Assembly (NCBI GenBank): GCA_000708835.1 | Contig: DF237628.1 | Coordinates: 2,886-46,136 of the forward strand | Reading direction: 5' to 3' | Source of the DNA: Klebsormidium nitens | Taxonomy: Eukaryota; Streptophyta; Klebsormidiophyceae; Klebsormidiales; Klebsormidiaceae | Length of the DNA stretch: 43,251 nucleotides | Part shown: piece after piece, positions 21,540 to 33,900 of the stretch | How positions within the stretch are numbered: the stretch's first letter is position 1 | How the letters are laid out: each line of letters opens with the position of its first letter | The notes under the pieces: generated by a model | Databases searched by the model: none | Seen by the model: only the letters and a program-made list of their open reading frames with translations | What the model was told of the DNA's origin: nothing | Translations under genes and position numbers: made by a program

Positions 21540-22830
21540 CTTCAAACATTCAGGATTCAGATACGGTCTGAATCCGCCATGAATGAATGCATGTAAGTGC
21601 GCTCGANNNNNNNNNNNNNNNNNNNNNNNNNNNNNNNNNNNNNNNNNNNNNNNNNNNNNNNNNNNNNNNNNNNNNNNNNNNNNNNNNNNNNNNNNNNNNN
21701 NNNNNNNNNNNNNNNNNNNNNNNNNNNNNNNNNNNNNNNNNNNNNNNNNNNNNNNNNNNNNNNNNNNNNNNNNNNNNNNNNNNNNNNNNNNNNNNNNNNN
21801 NNNNNNNNNNNNNNNNNNNNNNNNNNNNNNNNNNNNNNNNNNNNNNNNNNNNNNNNNNNNNNNNNNNNNNNNNNNNNNNNNNNNNNNNNNNNNNNNNNNN
21901 NNNNNNNNNNNNNNNNNNNNNNNNNNNNNNNNNNNNNNNNNNNNNNNNNNNNNNNNNNNNNNNNNNNNNNNNNNNNNNNNNNNNNNNNNNNNNNNNNNNN
22001 NNNNNNNNNNNNNNNNNNNNNNNNNNNNNNNNNNNNNNNNNNNNNNNNNNNNNNNNNNNNNNNNNNNNNNNNNNNNNNNNNNNNNNNNNNNNNNNNNNNN
22101 NNNNNNNNNNNNNNNNNNNNNNNNNNNNNNNNNNNNNNNNNNNNNNNNNNNNNNNNNNNNNNNNNNNNNNNNNNNNNNNNNNNNNNNNNNNNNNNNNNNN
22201 NNNNNNNNNNNNNNNNNNNNNNNNNNNNNNNNNNNNNNNNNNNNNNNNNNNNNNNNNNNNNNNNNNNNNNNNNNNNNNNNNNNNNNNNNNNNNNNNNNNN
22301 NNNNNNNNNNNNNNNNNCTCGAACCACATAAGTGCCCAGTGTCCCAGCTCGTATGCTTTCAAACATTCAGGATTCAGGTACGGCCTGAATCCGCCATGAA
22401 TGAACGCATGTAAGTACGCTCGCTGCACACTTGAAGTGCCCAGAGTTCAACTCATGCGCCTTCAAACATTCAGGATTCAGGTACGGTCTGAATCCGCCAT
22501 GAATGAACGCATGTAAGCGGGCTCGAACCACACAAGTGCCCAGTGTCCCAGCTCATGCGCCTTCAAACATTCAGGATTCAGGTACGGCCTGAATGCGGCG
22601 TGAATGAATGAATGAGTCCAAGTGCGCTCGCTGCACACAAGTGCCCCGAGTCCCGGGTCGCATGCCTTCAAACATTCAGGATTCAGGTACGGTCTGAATC
22701 CGGCATGAATGAATGCATCTGAGAGTTGCTTCAGGTCAAAGCATTGCACAGGTGCCAGACTTCTGTTTCGTACGAATTAAACACTCGAGATTCAAGTACG
22801 GTCTGAATGTAACATGAAGGAATGAAGACA
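21540..22830 (+). repeat. Left subterminal satellite, ~100-105-bp palindromic units
   Basis: Units begin (CATTCAGG or similar) at 21548, 22364, 22468, 22568, 22673 and, diverged, about 22782; faint copies may follow near 22895 and 23006. Each holds an inverted repeat GGATTCAG...CTGAATCC with a 7-nt spacer GTACGGT, then CATGAATGAATG. The array is broken by the N gap 21607-22317 and probably continues through it. It is related to the right subterminal array but in opposite orientation. Confidence 0.85.
21607..22317. other. Assembly gap (711 N)
   Basis: A run of N inside the left satellite. True length unknown; collapse of the tandem array is the likely cause. Open frames spanning it are meaningless. 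Confidence 0.99.
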
Positions 22831-23171
22831 GTCCGGCAGCACACAGGTGGCCAACTCCCCGCTCGTACACCCTGCTCCCGGTTTCCTAAACTTTCAAACT
22901 TTGAAATTTCATGTACGTACTAAAGGCGGCTGGCCTAAACTTGTGATACACCCTAGCTCGTAGGACTCAAGAGCGCGGCTCCCAACTCGTCACAGACCTT
23001 CAATAATATTAGGAGTTAGGTGCGGCCTGATTGCGGCTAAATAGATAGGGCGAACGGAATCTTCAGAGCAAGCCCACGGCCAGCTTTATGTGGGCCCACC
23101 TCACTGCGCCCAAGTCCCCAAGTGGCAGGACGGTTTCCTTTGGGCAGGCCCGCGATTAACAACATGTAGCA

Positions 23172-23560
23172 GTTGCCCTCGCTGTGCCGCCTTCCCAGGC
23201 AGAGGCCGTTTGAAACCCCCTGACAGGCCCGCGATCAGGCAAAACAGGGCTGCCATTCCTGCACCGCCCCCCAGAATTGTTGCTGAAGGGATCCCTCCGG
23301 ACAAGCCCCCGGTCGTCGGCATGTGAGGGCTGCTTCCGCTGCGCCACTCCAATAGATTGGTGGGCGAAGGGATCCCCCCGACGGGCCAGCGGAAGAAAAC
23401 GTGGGGGCTGATCTTCTGCGCCGCCCCCCTGGAACTGTGGGCATTTGGACCCCTCCGCACAGACCCGCAGACAGAAACCCTGGGCTGCCCTCGCTGCGCA
23501 CCCCAGCTTGATTGCCAGGCAAAGGGATCCCCCCGGGCAGGGCCGTGGTTGCGGTCTGCT
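23172..23560 (+). repeat. GC-rich ~78-bp tandem repeat
   Basis: Five to six units starting about 23172, 23249, 23329, 23406, 23484 and 23555. Shared elements are GCTGCCNTCGCTGCGCC, then GGGCGAAGGGATCCCCCCG and a GGCCCG-type end. It lies in the 5' region of the KDZ gene. The long minus-strand ORFs here are products of the repeat and GC content. Confidence 0.75.
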
Positions 23561-24468
23561 CTCGTTGCTGGAACGCAGTATGGAAAGACTACCGTGCGCC
23601 TCTGAAGTGGCAGGACCCTCACAGCCCTCCTTTCGCAAGCCCCTACGGTGTGGTGGCCTCCCCATCGCGGCTGTCTCCACCGCCTGAAGCGCCTGCATCT
23701 GCAGCGCCAACAGCGCTTTGGTGGGCCCCTGCTGCAGGCTGGCTACCAGGCGACCGGCGCCCCAGCAGCGCCTGTGCGGCGCGGGCGTCAACTCACCAGC
23801 CCCGTGCAGATGGTGGGGAATTCCGGAGCGCACGCGCCACGACCACTGGCAGCAGGAGAGGGGTTGCGCGTGCAGGGCTGAGCACAAAGCACATCACGCG
23901 GAGCACGAAGGGGGAAACCAGGATGTGGCCGCCACCGTACTGCGCAACAGCCCAGGATGTGTACTCCAGCCCAGCCCCCTCGAAATCTCCAAAACCGCTG
24001 AAACTGCATTGCCGTAGTAGAAGGCAGCGAGCAAGACGCCGTTGGTGGCCTGATCCTGGCGCTGCTTGATGGCGGCCGTGGTCAAGGCCATCAAAAAGGC
24101 TAAGCGCTCCAGGTAAGCCACCAGGGTGAAAGCGAACCTACACAGGCTACAGTTGGATGTGCTGGCCAGCAGAGACCACTTTTGCGGTGCACACTCCACA
24201 GCCATCGATCAACCTGCATCGTCGACTCGCAAATTCAACAAACCAGGATGGATTTGACACTGTCCCAAAAGCCGGCATCAAAAGTTGTGCCGTCGGTCGG
24301 TCAGTTTCAACCAGTGCCAGGTCGACCGGCAAACCTCCCGGCGAGCAGTGTCAATTAATCTGATTAACAATTAGGTAATTGATGACCTGCTCCCAGATCT
24401 GAGCGATGAAGCTGTAGCCCTAGGAGAAGCTCAAGGTTGGATGTTGGAAGCAAAGCAAAGTAGACGCC
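23561..24468. other. Leader region upstream of the KDZ gene
   Basis: No recognisable exon. It probably holds the promoter and 5' UTR of the KDZ transposase, possibly with an upstream intron. ORFs here have no recognisable motif. Confidence 0.35.
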
Positions 24469-27400
24469 ATGGCGTCTGGTCAAGGCAAGCAGCAAGGGGG
24501 GACCCTGCCGTGGCAGAAGAATAAGGATAAGGACAGGGGCAACAGGCCACTGTTCACAGGCGGGCAGAGTGCTGAAAACCAACGGGTGTCTGCCGGAGTT
24601 CCATCCATTAGCTCTCATCAAAGACCTCGGTCCTCGGTGTTTCCTCCAAACTCAAGCATAAAAGATACACAGCAGACTGAGGTACCCCAGGACATGGGTC
24701 TAGGAAAGGAAGCAACAATGCTGTCTCTAGTGATGGAACCCCTCAACATGGCCGAGTTTCTCACACTGCTTGCAGCCCTAGACCTCTACCCGCAGCCATT
24801 CCCAGAGCGTAGCAACTACATTGCTGACATAATCAACAACGAGAGGGCAGCCCTGTCTGCTAAGGTCACGTCAATCGAAGTAAGCTCTATCATTGAGAAG
24901 ATCAGGCTGCATGATGCAGCTCCAGAACATGCAGGGAACACAATCCGGCACCACTTCCCTGCTGCTTTCACTGCTAAGAGCCTGAATCTGCTGCATGTGG
25001 TTATGCCCAGCGTCACCAAGTGCTTCAGCTGTGCTGACGAGCCAGATCTAGCATGGGTGGCACGGCCAATAAGCCCTTTGTTCTTTCCATACGAAGGAGA
25101 ACCAAGGCAAGGCAAAGTGTTTCGGAAGTTCTGTCCCAAATGTGGCGCAGTATATCATCTGAATTTCTTCTGCCCACAAGGCTTGAGTGGGCCCGCTGTG
25201 CCGTATCCTAAAGAGCAAGACTGTGAGCAGTGGTTCCAGCAGTCGCGAGAAACCGTGATCTCGAGGAAACTTCTTGAGGCCCACGACTACAACCTGTGAG
25301 CCCACCAGCCCTTCAGTCCCCTTCTCGTGTTGATACAGTTTGCAAAAAGGCTGCAGAATCTTCTGTCTCTTATTTCCAGGTGTGGCGACCACCGCTCGTC
25401 AGATCCATTGTTTCTCATGCACATTTGCAACGGTCATCAATTCGATTGGTTCTGCTACCAATGATCTAGCCAGTGCTCTTTCTTTCCAAGAGCACAACAG
25501 CGCACTCACTCATTTCCCACATCCGTCCAGGTACTGAAATCAGGCAAGCTTTCTCGGAGCTGTCCGCACACACAACTCAACTGAACAGCTTCAGCGCCAC
25601 TCTGGCTACGCCCATCTAGCTCATACGCCGCTCGTCGCTCGAAGGTCAATTCGTGGAGAGCTGAATCGCGATCGGTTTGAAGAAGCCTACCTGCGTCATT
25701 GGGCGATCAGATTTGCGCAACAGATTGGTCTTAAGTTGCTGAATCAACTTGATCTTAGAAAGTCTACCAACGATCTGATTGCCCAGGTCAAAGACAACGC
25801 TTGGGAGCACCTTAGGCGTGAGGCGCACGAGCACGCGCAGGCAGGCTGCTCTAACCCAATGTGCTCGCGATACATACACGTAGACGGACAGGCTAAGTGT
25901 GTCCGAGCTGTGTGTGCCGAGAAATCTGTAGAGCAATTCACGACGGCAATAGGGAGGGTTGTCAAGGGCTGCACGCATACGCCCCTCCCCCGCAAAAAGT
26001 TTTGCAAGCTCCACATGCCGCAGGCATCACAAGCAGAGGCAGCGTCAGAAGCAGTAGGCGAAGAGGCAGAAGAAGAGTTAGGATTAGTAGAGCCAGATGA
26101 AGAAGAGCCCGAAACTGAATGCTCAAAAACTGACGTGTACGAAGACATCAGCGGTGATCTCGACGAAGAGGTGGTCTTCATCTCTGAATCTAGATCCAGA
26201 CCCCCTGAGCTAGAGAACCCTCAATCAAAAAAGCAGAAACAAGTTGAAGTGCAGGACCCAATAGCTCGGATTGCAGATGCACCTTGGTCACTCCGCACAA
26301 GGCGGGGGCAGGCACGTGTTGAGGACGAGAATGTGTACAACGTGGAGCGCGTCATCAAGAGCAGGATCAGGAATGGGGTAAGAAGGCCAGATCAGAAATA
26401 GGGATGCCAACTTTGTAAACCTCTTGCGAATCAAGTGCTCTCGCAACCAAAGCAGTCAGTACCTTTTTTGCTTCTGCCTAGGTACCCTGCCTCTTTTCCT
26501 CTTATGCCTCTGATTCTCTTCATCGCCCGCAATCTGTTTGAGATTCTTTGAGGGACCCCCTCATACCCCTCTTTACGCATTTTCCCTCATGGTTTATCCG
26601 CAGAAGGAAGAGTTCTGGACGAAATGGGAAGGGGAAAGTGTGTGCACATGGGAGACGGAAGAAAACCTCACTTGCTTTGGGTCTGAGTGTGTAGAAGACT
26701 ACAGAAGAGCTCAGCTTCCAGGTGCGTGGCTGTGTGCTGAATCTGACTGTTGCTGAGCGCTTCATCTTCAAAACTTATACCCTGTGCAACAGACTTGGCT
26801 CAGGCATATGCGCTAGAACCCGGCATCTTGCATCTTCATGAGAAAGAGCAGTGAGCATCAGACTGTCGAGAGCAAAGGAAAGCTGCTTTCTGAAAACTCT
26901 TCTCTCCCCACTACAGGAAACTTCTACGAAGCAGACCGCACGGATCTGCAGCCAGATGATGCAGAGCAGGGAGATGACAAGACGCAAAGAGTCAAGGCCC
27001 AGTCCTGCTCCCCGCGCACGTATGCTGAGCTTGGGAAAGGACGCACTGCAGGCTCTCTTTGGGCTTTCCGTGCGTGCGGGTACAGCTTCCCGCCAAACGA
27101 AACTGTCCTTTGTGAATCATCTACACAGGTGAGCCATACTTGCCCATTCGCTCCGGTGCTGTAGTTGCTATGCTTACATCAGCTGTGTGAAGACTTGTCA
27201 TATCGACCTTCACACTTCCACCGTCTCGCACTGTCTTCCAGCATCGTAACAGCAAGCAATTGAAAGTAGATCAACAATGGGTCATCAGTTCAATGCAATG
27301 TCCTTTCTGGCGCCACCTGACATCAAGAAGCCTCATTGCAGGTTTGGCACTACCTCTGTGAGCTCTTCCGCGATACCGACTTCCCCGAGTTCGTTGGCTT

Positions 27401-28056
27401 TGATGACATGTGTCATCTTGCGCGGTTCATACTCTCCGGGGAGAGGACCGCTGTTTGCCCCAAAGCGGCGGAGTTCGCAAGGGTCAAAGCAGTGGGTAAG
27501 TAGCACCCTAGGAGCAGTGCAACTCTGATTCGGCAAATGCTCAATACGCTAGGATCCCAACAGTGCATCGCTTGCATGGGCATCGCTTGTAGAGGAACAT
27601 AGGCTGTTCGAAAACCCTAACAGCAGGAGGCATTCCATGTTGCAGTCGACAAATTCCACTTCGACAAGAACCACGTGGGGAAGTGGTGCAAGGAGCACGT
27701 GAACCCGCACCACCATCCAGAGCTCACGAAAGCAAACATGAGCATCTGTGAGCAGCGTTTCAGCTGGTTCGGGAAGTACAAGCACATACTCAGGTAAGAG
27801 TCTGCGAAGCGAGCGCAGAGAGTCATTGACAGAATTAAGGACACGTCTGTGATCAGCACAGCTACTTCTGTCCTGAAGCACCTTGTCTTGAAGTACAGAG
27901 GAAATGCACGACCAACTGCAACCTCCTAGAACCTTCTTATGCAGGAAGATGAACGAGCACCGGTTCCACTTCCTGCTCCTGATTCTGTGCCAGATTGACC
28001 ACATCCAGCGGGACCGCGACCTAGCGCTGCGACGTGCAGCAATCTTATCAGCTTAG
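24469..28056 (+). CDS. KDZ-family transposase with CxC clusters and a chromodomain
   Basis: Spliced exons: 24469-25295, about 25544-26377, 26604-26721, 26917-27128, 27342-about 27490, about 27626-27793 and 27945-28056. Motifs in order: a first cysteine cluster (KCFSC at about residue 185; FCPKCGAVYHLNFFC at about 221-235); a second cluster with GCSNPMCSRYIHVDGQ, where the VDG Asp may be the first catalytic strand; an acidic stretch; a chromodomain split between YNVERVIKSRIRNG and EEFWTKWEGESVCTWETEENL; GRTAGSLWAFRACGY; FVGFDDMCHLARF; VAVDKFHFDKNHVGKWC; and ANMSICEQRFSWFGKYKHIL. The last three are the KDZ Asp/Asp/Glu signature of an RNase H-fold transposase. The chromodomain may steer insertion to particular chromatin (inference). 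The join between 25295 and 25544 is unresolved; a TGA at 25535 sits in the downstream frame. Elsewhere the frames agree. Confidence 0.85.
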
Positions 28057-28308
28057 ATAACTTCTATATCAGGCGAGGACTCAGAAACTCCGTGCTTCTC
28101 AGGAACCAGCTTCTTCGTTGGCGTTGAAAGGAGCACCCCTGCAAGCAGTCAATCTGAAGCTGAGTCAGAAATCTCAAAGTGCAGCAACAGCTAAGAATCC
28201 TTGCCAGATTGCCTTCTCAAAGAATTCTTCATGTCCTTGCAGATCAGCAGCACCAAGGATTCAACAGAATTGCTTTTGCAACAACGGCTTAGAAGGTGAG
28301 CTCACACT

Positions 28309-30631
28309 TCATTCCTCATGTGGTCCACCCTGCTCGGTAGGTAGTCTTGGAAGGTAAGCTGGTTGCAGCCGGTTGCAAAGAGTCAGGTACTCGGACGGGC
28401 AGCTGGGGATGATCTTGCGGAAGAGGTCGTTTGGACGAACCATGCCCGGAAGGGTGCCAGCCTCTGTAGACCCGAAGAAGTGTGTGTCGTCGTCATCGTG
28501 AGAAGAAAGGTGATCCCAGAGGCGGATGATGTCCTGCTTCTTGCCAAACGTCTTCTTGCTCACGACCGCAGTGATGTTGATGACCTCGTCCTTGAAGGTC
28601 TGGAAGAAGCGCTTGATGCAGAGCTGCTCTTCGCTCTGCAGAAGATTCGAAATAGGCAATCAGCGAGTTTGCAGATTTGAGTTTGCCTCAGATGCTTCAG
28701 TACATTTGTGGAATTCTTGCTAAAGGTTTTCCCCTGTTCTCGCAGATAAGTGACTTACCAAGACATCCCCTGAATTGAGCCGCCCTCGCCTGGACCCGTC
28801 GTCGTCCCCACTGTCCTCATCCAGGTCAGGAAGTTCCCACTCCCAGAACTCATTGCAGAATCGGATCATGCTCTCGTCACCCTCGAACAGAACACGCTGC
28901 TTCAGCACCAGCTGCGAAATCTTGATTGCACAGTCCATGGCCTCGCTGCTGATTTCAAGCATCTCGTCTCTAGGGTCGAGCGAGTCGCCGGTTTCTGGAT
29001 TCTCAGCCTCCTTGAGCATGACGACAAGGATGTGCAGAGCAGCTGCGATCTGGAGAGCTTCTCCTTTCACTTTACCGAAGACTCCTGCACGTTAAACATA
29101 AGCAGCAGGGTCAAGAAAACCACCGTTAACCTCAGGATATGAACCCCTCGTTTCTTCTGATCTGACCCCTTACTTAGCGATCAAGATTCTGCGCTGCTTT
29201 TGTCTTGGTCCTTACCTGCTTTCGAGAACATGGAGTTGCTCGCTAACTCCGCGAGAAAGTCCTGGACTTTGTCGAAGAAGCTGGCGTGCATCTTGTAGGC
29301 TTCACCACGCACCACAAAGGCGCGTTTCAGAGCTGCTCCGGTATCAATGTTGTGCGCAAAGTCAAATATGAAGAGGAATACCTGGAGAGACCACATGACA
29401 ATGCCTTTGTTTGACCTGCACTTTATCTTTGTTTCAAATCAAAAGCAAACACGAAGTTCCAGGTCATTAGATTCGTCAACAGTCATGCGTGTCGAAGTAA
29501 ATTCGTACCTTCATGAGCAAGTCATCGAAGTCGGTGATGGTCTTTCTCCAATCGTCGCCGCTGATTTTGAGTTTGTCTGCAGGATAACCATATGAATACG
29601 TCAACTTCAAGCTCCTCCAATATTGCGTTGCACTTTTGGACATCTCAATCAAGATACTTCCTGCTCGATGGACAGGCAGTCTTTCGAAAACAAAGAGCGA
29701 GGTGAGAAACGTCTTACCTAAGTGCTCAAACACGCCAGGAATGAACGTGATCAAGAACCGGTTTAGCAAACCGTCCTTCGGAGTCTTGAAGAGCTCGACA
29801 CTGAGCGGCTGAGGCTGCATGTAGCCCGAAGGGATGAAGTGCGTAAAAGGAATGCTTGAATTTGGTCGGCCAACAGTCTCCCTGTCCCATGACGAACCCC
29901 CCTTCAGTGAGAGTATCTGCGTTCGGTCTCCTTCTCCCTTCTTGTAACCGTCCATCCAGGCGAAGAAGTAGCCGAATTCCTCAAGAAACATCATTCGGGC
30001 ATGGTTGACGTCATGTTTCAGCTCCTGGAATAACGCCTCCAGAGTCGCCTGTAAACGAGTTACAATATTTCAGAGAATTGCGTGGGACATTTTCCTGATG
30101 CGAGATGATCAATTCTAGAATTGGCAACCAGTGGAGTTGCAACGAAGGACAGCAATAAATGATCGGACAGAAATGGCTGGAACTCACACTTTTAGCAAAG
30201 AAACTGAATGGTTTGATTTCTTCGTCCTCGTCCTTGTCCTCAAGAGCTTTCGTTTTGATCCTCTCGTTGATCTTCGTTTCGACTGCAGTAGCAATCTGCT
30301 TCAGCTTCTTGAACGCAGGAGTCTTTCCGATGGCGCTGTACGCTACAATGATACACCACAGGAGCAGGCGCTCCTCCCATTCGTGTCCCTCAACTTCGAC
30401 AGTGGCATGCGGACCAAGCAAAAGACAGGTGAGGCTCAAGATTGGCAAGAACAGATGCCAGGATGACAGACTCGCACGGCGGCAGAAAGACTCGCACAGC
30501 GCATAGAGTTTCTCAGGCACACACTCCTTCAGCGCCTCTTCTGTTGCAACGGAACTTGCTTGTCGCATCGCCTTATCAACCGCGGCGTCCGAGGTCCTCG
30601 CCATGTTGCAAGCCACAAAGAAGCCGTTCAA
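28309..30631 (-). CDS. DUF3987-family P-loop protein
   Basis: Six exons on the minus strand, all GT-AG and in phase: 30631-30188, 30048-29718, 29576-29509, 29381-29216, 29084-28759 and 28635-28309. About 550 residues. Signatures: LLLGPHATVEVEGHEWEE, then a shortened P-loop LLLWCIIVAYSAIGKTPAFKK (GKT kept); FLEEFGYFFAWMDGYKKGEG (Walker B side, with Glu pair); a DGLLNRFL segment; and GKVKGEALQIAAALHILV near the C-terminus. This is the layout of DUF3987, a helicase/ATPase-like family that in phages and plasmids is often fused to or beside a Prim-Pol primase. Here it is divergent from PrimPol with a 329-bp spacer, which suggests a two-component replication module. A second Met at about 30604 could also be the start. 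It converges on the transposase gene. Confidence 0.75.
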
Positions 30632-30960
30632 AACAGTGAAAGCGATTCTCGAAATGACAAAATCTGCAAGTCAGGCTCCCCTTTTGTACCCAGGACTCGG
30701 TTGCCAGTCTTCCTTGGCAGTCTGGCTTTAACAACACTAGTCAGACTGCTTTCGACGAACAGCGTGTTTCGAACCTGGAATTCCATCGAAATCGAATCGG
30801 GAATGAACATCGGCATCGACATCGAATGGCAGGATTCAGCTGAACGCAAAGCTTTGCAAGTCAAGTCTGGTTGGTTGAGGCTTGAAGAATCAAAGTAGGT
30901 TTGATCCGCGTCAATTGTTCTTCGCAGAAGGATTGTAAAACAGCAACAATCTCAGCGCCA
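30632..30960. promoter_or_regulatory. Probable bidirectional promoter between DUF3987 and PrimPol
   Basis: A 329-bp spacer between two divergent start codons. It holds a short repetitive stretch of ATCGAA/CATCGG-type words around 30780-30830. No TATA box could be assigned with confidence. Shared regulation of the two genes is inferred from layout. Confidence 0.4.
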
Positions 30961-33900
30961 ATGGCGCAAACAGGCGCTGTGCGCAAATCCTTCTGGATGA
31001 GATTTCCAAGGCAGGCCGCAATGCTCAAAGCATGGGAAAAGTGCGGACACGATAACGCCAAGCCGTTTGCATCACAGGATCACCAAACGGGAACATACAG
31101 CTATATTCTCACCACGTACGACGAGATCTGGGCCAGGGCCCTCGGTCGATACTTCCCGACAGGCACAAGGCACCTGTATGAGCTCATCCACGAGGTAAGA
31201 ATGCTCTAACGAATAGGCTTCTGACACGTGTCTTTCCAATCTTGAAAATACCAGAAACTTACGTTATTTACGTACTTGTGCAGGGCTCCTCTGTTCATCT
31301 GTACATCGACTTCGAGTTCGACCCCACCCTAAATCCCAACCGGAATCCGGATGCTATGGTCGATGCTCTGCTAGAGGTGATCGCCAGGCTACTATACGAC
31401 ACATACGATGCACAGATTGACGAGGGGGGGATCGTCGAGTTAGACGCATCCTGGTCAGGTGAGATGCTAATAACCAAAAGTCTCGTTTTTCTTGTCTTGT
31501 ATGTTCTAAAGCTGCCAGACTATCAGGGTTCGAGGAGTCTCGTGTTTCGTCCTGCTATCGGATCATTTGCTCCCTTCCTTTTAATGCCAGCAGACAGACT
31601 TTTGGAACAAGGACTGTACTCTTGCTTTCTAGTCTGCTCAGGTGCTTTATTAGGGTTCTAAGGGCTGGATGTGTGTTCTTGTACTACACTCAAACATTTT
31701 CTGCATATTCTGCATTCTCTGCACTCTGATCGAATGCTTTCATTCATTTCCTTGCAGTCAGAAGTGAAATTGCATGTCTTCTGAAACGGTCTTGACCATC
31801 AGGGTTCGAAATGGCCATGTCTTTCTGTTTCTTGAATGCCGGCAGACGGTCTCCTGGTACAAAATCTGTACTCTCTCTTTTAAGCGTTTTCGTGCGCACT
31901 ATCAGGGTTCGAGGTGTCGTGTTTGTCATACTCTGCTACACTCACAAATTGAGCGTTCAGTCATTTCTTTGCAGCACAGCAGAGAAGTTACCTGTCTGTT
32001 ACCTTTCGCTTATGTTCTAAAGCTGCCAGAATATCAGGGTTCGAGGGGTCTCGTGTTTCTTCCTACTAACAGATCCTTTGCTCTCCCTTCAATACCAGCA
32101 GACAGACTTCTTCAACAAAGACAGTACTCTCGCTTTCCAATCTGCGCTCGTGCATTATCAGGATTCTAGGGGCTGAATGTGTGTTGCTGTCACTACACTA
32201 ACACAATCTCTACATATTCTGCCTTTTCTGCACTCTGAATGCATTCATACATTTCGTTGCAGTCAAAATTGAACTTGCATGTCCCCTGCTCTTCTTCCAA
32301 AGCTGCCTGACCATCAGGGTTCCAAATGGCCATGTCTTTCTGTTTCTTGAATGCCGGCAGCCGGTCTTCTGGTACAAAATCTGTACTCTCTCTTTTAGGT
32401 ATTTTCTTGCGCACTATCAGGGTTCGAGGGGTTGTGTGTGTGCTGCTGCGCTGCGCCCCACGGATTGAACATTCATTTATTTCCTTGCAGGAAAGATCTC
32501 GAGGCACATTGTGGTACATCTAAAAGACTGCGTGTTTTCCGACAACTCCTATCATCTGAAATGGTTCATGAACAAGAAGGTGAGATCGCCACAATGAAGT
32601 CACATCTCAAGATGTTACTTTCTAAACGGTTTCCTGGACAGATACCGTTGCCTTTTTCTACAGAAAAGCGCAATATCAGGTGAACATATATGCTTGTGTC
32701 ACGTGCTCGCAGGTCGTTGATTACATTCTCAGCAAGCGCGACAGCGACGAGCTGTGCACAATCCTGTTCGTCAACAAACGGAACGGAGACACATCGTACA
32801 CTGGCTTGTGCTTTGACACAGCCGTATACAGCCGCAACCGCCTCTTTCGCCTTGTATACTCGACGAAGCACAATCGGTCTGAACAATTCATTCCGACTCA
32901 CCGACGCAGGCCTTCACAGGTGATCACAGGGCTCGATGCACCCCAAAACTCAAAGATTCTTACATTCACATATCTTCGAGCAAGGCTTGTCCAGATCCTG
33001 GCCGCTTGTACATGCTGACAACCAGCTCACTGTCCTCTCTCTTTCCATACAGGGCCCGATGGAAGATTTTTTCGCCACACTCGTCTGCAATACAAACGAT
33101 GAAGCACGCCAGCTGGAGTGCCCTCGGATGGTAAGCGAAGCATCTGCCGCTTGCAGCACAAATCTTACATCCTCCTTCGCTTCTAGGTTCAATTCTGTCA
33201 GCGTCAACCCCATAAACCGTCCAGTACTTTCTGAATCCCACTCCGGGGGTGTGCGTGCGGTGGTTCGTGAATACATTCACTTGTTAAATTGCAGGCCCTC
33301 CCCTTCCGTTCTCCTAGCTCGAGACCCAACTACCAGCACGAAGATTCAACGGCAACTTACAGGGAGCTCTCAGAGTACGTCAAGGCCGTTGCTTCACAGA
33401 ACGGTCGACAGGGTGAGCATTGATAACGTGACTCATAGATTGACATACAGCCAGTCTCTCAGCTTGCAGCTCTGAATTGAAGAACAATCGGTTTTAGGGT
33501 TTCAGAACTAGAAACCCTAAAACCCTAAATGGAACATTCGGTTGCTCAAGGGTTCTCCGCTTACGAAAACTCGTTAAGATTTGGTGTTGAGATTTCTCTG
33601 CCATTCTGGAGTCCGGACATCAATCTTCCCAACATCAAGCTCATTTCGCTCTGTCTTGATTGCAGCCTGCATACGCGACATGAAAGTGTGAAGATTTCTC
33701 TGCCAATCTGGAGTCCGCACATGATCAATCTTCCGCAACATCAAGCTCATTTCGTTCTGTCTTAACTGCAGCCTTCATACGCGCCATGAAAGTGTACAAC
33801 GGGATCATCTCCTACGAGATTGCCGGCAACCACTATTGCGCCAACATCGGACGTGAACATACCAGGAATAACGGTGAGCCAATTCTCACAAGCCTCTTCT

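Noticed and set aside
21550-22428. Long open frames across the N gap
   Set aside because: They consist mostly of unknown residues and satellite; not genes.
21540-22740. CRISPR-like regular repeats
   Set aside because: Units are tandem with no unique spacers, AT-rich palindromic satellite in a eukaryotic transposon.
23101-23887. Minus-strand ORFs of 173 and 243 codons
   Set aside because: They are composition artefacts of the GC-rich 78-bp repeat; no conserved motif.
26793-26850. Extra exon between 26721 and 26917 of the first KDZ gene
   Set aside because: Its 58-bp length breaks the frame of the next exon, while direct splicing 26721 to 26917 keeps the KDZ reading frame.
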